DNA from: Penium margaritaceum
Taxonomy: Eukaryota; Streptophyta; Zygnematophyceae; Desmidiales; Peniaceae
Assembly: GCA_023375785.1 (NCBI GenBank)
Contig: SZWC01009550.1
Location: 27,272-91,271 of the forward strand
Length of the DNA: 64,000 nucleotides
Direction of reading: 5' to 3'
Part shown: positions 57,601 through 64,000 of the stretch, one piece after another
How positions within the stretch are numbered: position 1 is the first letter of the stretch
Layout of the letters: each line of letters begins with the position of its first letter
Notes under the pieces: generated by a model
Seen by the model: only the letters and a program-made list of their open reading frames with translations
What the model was told of the DNA's origin: nothing
Database searches by the model: none
Translations under genes and position numbers: made by a program

Positions 57601-58010
57601 TCAACAATTCAGATTTTAATAATGATGTGATCTTGAATTTATATGTGAATTTCCTGTTTTGAATTAGTTTAGTGTTCCTAATGTGTCGAATTTGTTGAAA
57701 TTTGGGACTTTCATTTTGTCGAACTGGATTGTCCAATATTTCCATGACCCTTAATCTCGACGATATGCTTGAAGTGGGTGGTCCACGTGCGCATCCATAC
57801 ACAGCCTCTAGTCGTTCCAAAATTAGATTTTCAACTTTAAACCCCCGTTCCGTGTTCTCCGACTTTTGTTTTTGGACGGCGTCGAACCTCTCCCACAACA
57901 AAATATTATTGCTGTGGACACTATCCAGAGAACATGTTTGTATGTGCTAATAAACCGAGCGGGCCCGCCGGATCCGGAAGCTCATGACAACTTGAGAAAA
58001 AGAATTTCAA
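57601..58010. other. Unannotated stretch
   Basis: A 142-codon minus-strand ORF (57473-57901) overlaps the LINE end and has no motif. Nothing else seen. Confidence 0.45.
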
Positions 58011-58011
58011 G

Positions 58012-58110
58012 AAAAAATGTACCACCGGGAATCGAGCCCGGGTCCCTCGGCCAGCGGGACGGGAAGTCAACGGCGACGCGAATTCGCGAGGTCATCGACT
58101 TATCAGAGGG
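58012..58110 (-). mobile_element. SINE-like / tRNA-like unit with Pol III terminator
   Basis: On the minus strand CCCGGGCTCGATTCCCGG forms a T-arm-like hairpin (5-bp stem, 7-base CTCGATT loop, close to a B box). It is followed within eight bases by TTTTTT, a Pol III stop. Upstream sequence (ACCTCGCGAATTCGCGTCGCC) is weakly like a tRNA 5' half, but no full cloverleaf or anticodon arm can be drawn, so I do not call a tRNA. Confidence 0.35.
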
Positions 58111-58453
58111 CCTTGCGGAGGGTTGCCATGCGACTCTTTGCGAAGCCCGCTGTTCGATAAATGAATCAATACAATTATTGTTTGGCTACCAATCCTTACA
58201 TTTGTAGCAACGAAGTTGTTGTGGAGGAGGTCGAAGGGACACCCTCCACAACAAAATACATCATTGATACATGCATGATACATTTTTAGTGTGCCAAACC
58301 AAAATTCGGTCACACCCATACCTGCCACGTCATTGGCGCTAGATACAAAATACAAAAAAAGTCGCGGAACATGGCACCGTTCTCAAAATCAACACGCGTC
58401 AAGCGTATAGTTTGCCCGACATCTTGTTAGAAATGCCGCCAGGTGAAATGGAT

Positions 58454-58512
58454 TCCGGACAAGTTCGACGTAACCGCTTTGTTGGTCACGGGAGCGGTTG
58501 AGCTTGTCCGGA
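58454..58512. other. Two-step perfect hairpin
   Basis: TCCGGACAAG pairs with CTTGTCCGGA, and inside it AACCGCT pairs with AGCGGTT, with a 14-base loop. Non-coding; could be a small MITE remnant or a transcribed hairpin. Confidence 0.7.
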
Positions 58513-58519
58513 GGTTGAA

Positions 58520-60690
58520 CTCGAATCACCATATGGAGAAAAAGAAATGACCAGTAAAGAAACTATAGAGTAGACAACCCGGGGATGTGACAAAATAAAA
58601 AAACCCAAATGACACTTTAAATTTGATGAAAATGATCTTGAATAATTTGAATGGTCCTTTGAATTCGCTGGAAGAAACAAAGTATCACATTTTGACCATT
58701 CTATAAATAATAAATATGAAAATGAAAGATCAGGAGGTATTTGGTGGAGACAAGGAGATTGTTGATTCCGATGAATATGCTATCATACTTGTTGTGCGCT
58801 TCATCGAAGGTGCACCCTTTTTGTGAAGCCTACTACTTCTGTTGTATTTGGATCATGTGAAGAGCATCGCTAATCATTGGTTGTTGCTCCTCCATCAGGG
58901 AGGCCTTTGTTAGGCGACTACTTTATTTTTATAGGTACACTTGCCCCCTTTTCGTTGCTATCACGAGGTCTACAAATGTTTGGTTAACAATAATGCGCAA
59001 AAGCCTTGTGCATGGTTAGCACATATGACTAAAGTCATGGATTTCCCCTACAGTATGATTACATTCTGATACCAAGTTTTAAGTTCAGTTGAAGAAAGAA
59101 TGGTCATAAGTAAAATTTTGGGAGGGAAAGAGGACTTGTATAAACGGGGCACTTTGGAATGTTTTGTTTGTTTTAATGACCGATGAAACTGTTAAGGACA
59201 TACATACAAGTTCCACAAGAAGAATGATGCATAATCAGAGCTTTAGCTTCTTGATTTTAGCGATGCGTGATTGGCCAACTCATCATGTGTTATTGAAGAA
59301 TTTTTGTTAATTTGGGGAGTTTCAAGAATATTAAGGTTTTTCAACACAAAATCGTATAGCTGTGAAGAAGTAAAAAATAAGTAAGAAACTATTGAGAATT
59401 TTGGTGACAATTTGAATTAACCTCTGAAAAGTGGTAAAACCTGTCAAATAATTTGGACATTATAATTATTCGCTAGAACACCTTTCATAGATGGTGTAAA
59501 TTTTTTTAACATGGCCACAAATGTATTCAAAGAAATACAGAGGGGGTTAAGGGGTTCTTTATGTCAAGTATGCAATAACGTGTGTATGTCCAAGACTTAC
59601 CACACACTTTGCATTATGATGTTAGAGATTGAAAATGGATCAGTAGTCACTTAATCTAGATACAATACCCTAATGCCTGATGAATTTGTTTTTGAATAAT
59701 TGCCAGGGGTAGAGAATTCTAATGTTATGCTTTTGCCAAAATATCATGTTTCTAAAACTTATGAAAAATATTAGTTAATGCATCTTAGGTAAAACATGAA
59801 TTTTTGAGCGAAAACAAAAGTACGATCATGTGACCCCAGACAGTCAGATGATTAGGAGTCTTTCGGTGACCACAAACCTTGAAAAGAGCAAGTGACGAGG
59901 CCAAAAGCAACTACTTGAAGGAAAAGGAAACGAATTAAAGACAACTCCAAGAGGTGCTTTTGTCCGACTAAGAAAACAAAACATTGATTTTTGATAATGA
60001 ACCAAAAATACATCCCTAAAAATATTTTGTTGGACAGAATCAAGAGGCACTAGTGTTGTGTGAATTGGCATATAAGATTCTAGAATTCCAGTAAGAATTG
60101 ATTTCCTTCCCTTCTTTGAACCGAGAACATCAAGTGGTATTGTACCCGGTCAATGATGTTTTTTGACAACATGAATTTGCGGTTGTCGACTCACAATTTT
60201 CAAAGCTAGGTTTTTGGTTTACATCGGATGTTTGAATAAACATGTGAGGAGGACGAATGTTAATGACTAATTGATTGATTTACTCCTTCACGCTTAGCTC
60301 GAAGCTCATAGAATTTTCTTTCTACTGAATTGCAGCCTTGTGAAAAGTTCTACACAGTAGATAACGACATAACATGCAAGGTTATTCGAAATTTGGGGTC
60401 GATTTCATTCAATCATTGTTAATTAGAAGAAGCAACATGCCTCTTTCTTGCCTTGTATTGCGTAGACATGTCCAAGTTTTAGCAAGTTTATCTTGAAGGC
60501 TGACATGGACGTCACTTATGTCATTGTACATGTTTCTTTCCTCTTAGACATTGTTAGAATGTCGTTCCTTGGTTTTTATGCAACGTTTGGGCTGACGATG
60601 CCTCCCTCTGGGCTTTAAGAGTTTCTCTTAGAGCAATCACTGGTCCGTTTTACTCCATTTGGACACATCATCAGTTTGTTCTCGAGTTGA
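58520..60690. other. Unannotated AT-rich stretch
   Basis: Over 2 kb with only short ORFs and no domain, repeat pair or RNA gene that I can support. A MITE-B-like end (CCCTAATGCCTGATGAATTTG near 59670) occurs without a partner. Confidence 0.55.
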
Positions 60691-61020
60691 GCTCCATCCA
60701 CGGATGAGTTTAAGGCCTCAGCCACACCGCCTCGTAGCAACTCAAGCTGCATCCGATGTGCTCGGCAGATAACATCGGTCGAACGGGACAAATTGCTACA
60801 GACTAACCCCTCATAGCGGAAGGCTTAGCAATGAAATGTCAGAGATTCGCACGTGAACAATTTTTGCACGTCTTCTGACGAATTCCTCACAGCGTTGACA
60901 CATGTTATCGGTTCGCATTGTCAGATACAGGGGTCAAGTCCTTTCGCGCGTGTGACTTATTGCTAGGAATTGCTACCGCCCTTGGGGTGTAGTAGTTTCT
61001 AGCAACTCGTGTCGGCGTCT
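60690..61020. repeat. Worn relative of MITE-C
   Basis: Contains GTAGCAACTC(A) near 60737, and TTGCTACCGCCCTTGGGGTGTAGTAG near 60970, which echoes the central hairpin of the element at 62480-62932. Ends are not clear. Confidence 0.4.
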
Positions 61021-62479
61021 GAAAACACAATAGGAAACGTTAATTTTCCAACGTGCTCATGTACGCGCCTTGCCAGTAAGCGTGCGGCTGAAATTGGGAA
61101 AATCAATCGTCTGAAGTTCATTGCGAGAGGTGGGTTCACACTGATTTTGAATGAAATCCACCGACGGCACAAGGTGCGTCATCAAACATGCGCATGTCTT
61201 ATGTCACGTCGCAAACTCCACATTTGAACTCGTGCTGAACCATTGCTTCGTGCCAGTGAGAGGCCACTTCCACTTCAGACGGTGTGAAGGACCCCAACAT
61301 GCCATTTTCATCTCGCTTGTGCTGCCCAAAGCGAGGAAACCAGAGTAGAGCACCGCACTGTTAGAGGGATATGTTGACACTTTTCTCCTGACATTTGCCT
61401 GCTTGTTGGCCTCAAAGCGCGCCAGTCGGCGGTGTCTTGTACGGACTTGTCTTCTTGGTCATAATTGTTTACGTTTGGAAGCGTTCGTCACGACTTCACG
61501 CAGCGCACTTTTCCCAACCTTCTGGCAGTCAGAAGAGAACAAAACTAATTGTCGGATGCTTATTTGCGTTCGACGCTGGACGGCAGCCCACGTTCTCAGC
61601 CAGGCTGCGTTGTTCATGCCAGCGCGGCTTGAATTCAATTTCCTCCGTAATTGTCCCCTGGGACCTTTATGCAAACTGGAGACGAGTTTGCGAGCAAACG
61701 CTCGGATGTGGAAACTTGACGGGGGAAGTCCTCCCGGCAAGATTATGGTGTTTGGCATGCATTTTGAAATTGTTGGTAAAGCTTGTGGTTCGTGGTTTGG
61801 TTTGTCCACCCGCGGTGACAGTGCAGCACGGCCACGGAGCGTCACGAATACCCTCGTGCCATTTCATGCCGGGTATCTTTGTGTTTTGTTTTGGAATAGA
61901 TAGTGGTGACTCTAGTTCAGGTTGGTGACTGCTTCTCCAACCTGAGTTGTTGCCAACGTTAGCGCAGTGTTGCAGCCTCGTTGGGATCCTCGCCGTCACG
62001 TGTTTCAACGGTTGCGTTGCGGGCAACTTCCACCCCACTAAAAAGTCTTTTGGGTAGAAGGCACTTCCCTGCCAAATGACTGAAATTCTTCAATGGAAAT
62101 CGACCGCGCCAGATTATAGACGATAAGAAATGTGCCGGTAACGTCTTATTCTCGAAGGTATGAATGCCTGGCCTTCTCATATCAACCGAGGCTGCTATTT
62201 GAAGGATGATAATTGTTCAAGATCACTTCAACCTGCAAGACGATCGCTACGAAACATAATTTACCTGTTACCCAGCCGTGCTTAGCTGTGCCTCCTGTTG
62301 TGGCCACTGCATGGTTTTCGTTGAACGCAAATGCTCAGTGCTCAAAGTTGGCTGGCCTCAACAATGGCGAGTACCCGAAACTGAAGCCAGGGGCGTGGCT
62401 CTTTCATATGATGACGTTATAAGAAAAGCTTCCTAGCATTTGTTCACTCTCATCTATCGGCGCACATCTTTCGTCATTT
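61021..62479. other. Unannotated stretch
   Basis: ORFs of 177 and 166 codons (61395-61928 and 61403-61903) overlap in two plus frames, and a 128-codon ORF overlaps on the minus strand (61459-61845). None has a motif and all frames look equally open, so I do not support a gene. Confidence 0.45.
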
Positions 62480-62932
62480 TGGGTGCTCTCACACCGTAGC
62501 AACTCAACCCCCCCCTGCCACGTCAGGGGGGCGACGCGAGCTCAACTCCAGCTCAAGTCGTCGCTGACCGCGAAGAGGCCCGCGAACCTTTGGCGAGGCG
62601 ACCCGGAGTTGCTAGGGGTTGCTACAGCCTTGGAGCTGTAGCAACTCGGCAGCAACTCCCGAGTCGCTCCGCCCTGGTACCGACGTCGCTCACATAGCGA
62701 GGTAACCAGACGGACTTTCGTGCATGCCGGACTCGCGAAAACTGGGGAAAAAGTGCTGTCGCGCACAGAAACGCCGACCGTCGCCAACTCTCGCTTGGTG
62801 CAGTTGCTAGGCCGTCCGGTGTGAGGGCACCTAGCTAGCAATACCTTCACTGTCCGCCATGTGGAATTTGTAGACGTGGCGAGCACGTGCGGCTACGTGG
62901 CGGAGTTGCTACGAACCGGTGTGAGACCACCC
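62480..62932. mobile_element. MITE-C: 453-bp element with GGGTG inverted ends
   Basis: The left end GGGTGCTCTCACACCGTAGC is matched at the right end, inverted, by GGGTGGTCTCACACCGGTTC, after which both continue with GTAGCAACTC. The centre has a perfect 11-bp hairpin GTTGCTACAGC/GCTGTAGCAAC around 62620-62650. TTT lies on each side and might be a 3-bp target duplication, which would fit PIF/Harbinger-like size, but TTT is weak evidence. Non-coding. Confidence 0.7.
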
Positions 62933-62995
62933 TTTGTTTCAACATAGACGACGTTTACGGCTTCGATGCAAATGGAGGATTTTACGGTAGGCATG

Positions 62996-63719
62996 AAGGT
63001 GCGCGATAAGTACATGACATCGGCCGTGGTCCACACTCGCCGAACTGCGGCAGGGCAGGATTGGCGAACGCGGGAACGGGTCGTGTGCGAGGGGTCAACC
63101 ATTGCCGAATTTTCAGCGACGGGGCTTGCGAGAGGTCAACGCCATGCGAAACTGTTGCGAGGAGGCGAACCATGGTTTCGAAAAGGAGCGGCCACCGCAA
63201 TGTTGCCGCAGAATGTATTCCGCGGCAACATTGCGGTGGCTCTTGCGTGGCATGCTGCCATTGGAGGTTGATTTGCACCCCTCCTTCTGCGGCGTGCCGT
63301 GGCTGCCGCGAAGCCAATTTTTTGTGGCATAACTTCCGGCCGCGAAGTTGTGCGGCAGGTGATTAAATTGTTGGCTGAAAACTGATTTTAGAAAATGTAA
63401 CGGACCGATGTGGATGTGTTAAAATCTTGCGAGAAGCTCGAGAGTTTAAACAGGTTTGAAGCTCGGAAGTTCGAAAGTCCGAACCGTCACGTGCGGCGAC
63501 GGTTCTGCCGCCGTTGGTCAAACATCCTGCCGCGAATCCTACTCGCGGCAGCCTTCGCGCGAAACAAGGGAGCATTTGGTGAAAAAGGGGGGAAAGGATC
63601 CTCGGCAGGTTCGGCGGTTCTGTCCGCTGCAGGCTCTGCGGCAGACAATATATGCCGCACATCCTGCCGTGCCGCCGTTCGGCGAGTCTGGACCACGGCC
63701 ATCATGTGGACACCCTAGT
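62996..63719. mobile_element. MITE-like unit with 40-bp inverted arms
   Basis: 63022-63061 and 63661-63700 are inverted copies over 40 bp with three differences (GGCCGTGGTCCA, CTCGCCGAAC, GGCAGGAT shared). The outer few bases are looser (GGTG on both sides). It encloses a near-perfect 50-bp palindrome at 63191-63240. ORFs across it (up to 115 codons on both strands) are shadows of its G/C-rich composition. Superfamily unknown. Confidence 0.65.
63191..63240. repeat. Near-perfect 50-bp palindrome
   Basis: GCCACCGCAATGTTGCCGC and GCGGCAACATTGCGGTGGC are exact inverse copies (19 bp). Between them lie 12 bases, of which GAAT and ATTC pair as well. Confidence 0.95.
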
Positions 63720-63720
63720 A

Positions 63721-64000
63721 AGACAACCGAGTGATGGCGACAGTCCGCAGGTGCAGAAACGAACCTACGCGAACAGTTTTTGTCTTCGCACACATTAGAG
63801 CATCTCGCATGGTATGGCAGTCCAAACGCAAGGCAGGGAAAAACTTCCGCGAAGGGAAGGTCAAACTTGATTGGAGGGAGAGTCAAACCCGAGCGAAGAG
63901 ACGATATACCACGGAAAACGTTCCAAAACCATTTTTGAAGCTCTGAGATCTGCGCCGATAGGGTCTAGTACCTTCCTTAAAGTGCCACCCTATCAGCTCG
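63721..64000. other. Unannotated right edge
   Basis: No supported feature. Confidence 0.5.

Noticed and set aside
58012-58110. Functional tRNA gene
   Set aside because: Only the T-arm-like part is good; no acceptor pairing, D arm or anticodon arm can be drawn.
59665-59690. MITE-B-like end CCCTAATGCCTGATGAATTTG
   Set aside because: No inverted partner found within 1 kb by eye, so no element is called.
61395-61928. 177-codon plus-strand ORF
   Set aside because: Overlapped by an equally long ORF in another plus frame and by a minus-strand ORF; no motif, likely chance in GC-balanced DNA.
1-64000. CRISPR array, rRNA operon or bacterial gene cluster
   Set aside because: No regularly spaced short repeats, no rRNA core sequences, and introns and retrotransposons show a eukaryotic nuclear source.

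Overview
This window is nuclear DNA from a eukaryote, most likely of the green lineage. The plant-type Mutator-like transposase (DDE core, SWIM zinc finger, CCHC knuckle), the Ty1/copia elements primed by a TGGTATCAGAGC-type site, the Ty3/gypsy fragments and a GT-AG intron all fit a plant or streptophyte alga. Chara-like algae would fit the repeat load, but the species cannot be read from the sequence. I see no rRNA, no functional tRNA, no CRISPR array, no operon-like layout and no confident household gene. Almost everything recognisable is mobile DNA, much of it nested.

Layout: 1-2.6 kb holds pentamer satellites, a two-unit tandem repeat and G/C hairpins. 2.6-6.5 kb is a broken copia element with two assembly seams, each marked by a single N. 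8.0-9.0 kb holds a pogo-like transposase remnant. 9.9-10.9 kb is a solo LTR with a perfect 5-bp target duplication, followed by a SINE-like unit. 13.8-14.6 kb holds two tandem, Trp/Pro-rich small ORFs that differ mostly at silent positions; they are the best candidates for unknown real genes. 15.9-20.1 kb is a minus-strand MULE gene with a MITE in its splice donor. 21.9-27.0 kb is a four-deep nest: gypsy fragment, TA-flanked MITE, LINE, second TA-flanked MITE. 28.7-33.2 kb is a second copia element of the same family as the first. 33.3-36.8 kb is an LTR-flanked element with almost no recognisable coding sequence. 37.2-39.0 kb is a foldback element with arms of roughly 0.37 kb. 39.0-48.5 kb carries minus-strand gypsy remains, interrupted by two MITEs. 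50.8-57.6 kb is a full-length decayed LINE with a 15-bp target duplication, of the same family as the LINE at 22.5 kb. 58-64 kb is mostly blank apart from a SINE-like unit, several hairpins and two MITE-like units.

The parts do not form a pathway. What can be read is a sequence of insertions: two related TA-target MITE groups landed in a gypsy fragment, a LINE, a MULE intron and near gypsy DNA. The LINE family moved at least twice, once apparently carrying about 1 kb of downstream sequence. All calls are by eye; similarity and copy-number statements need a search to confirm.
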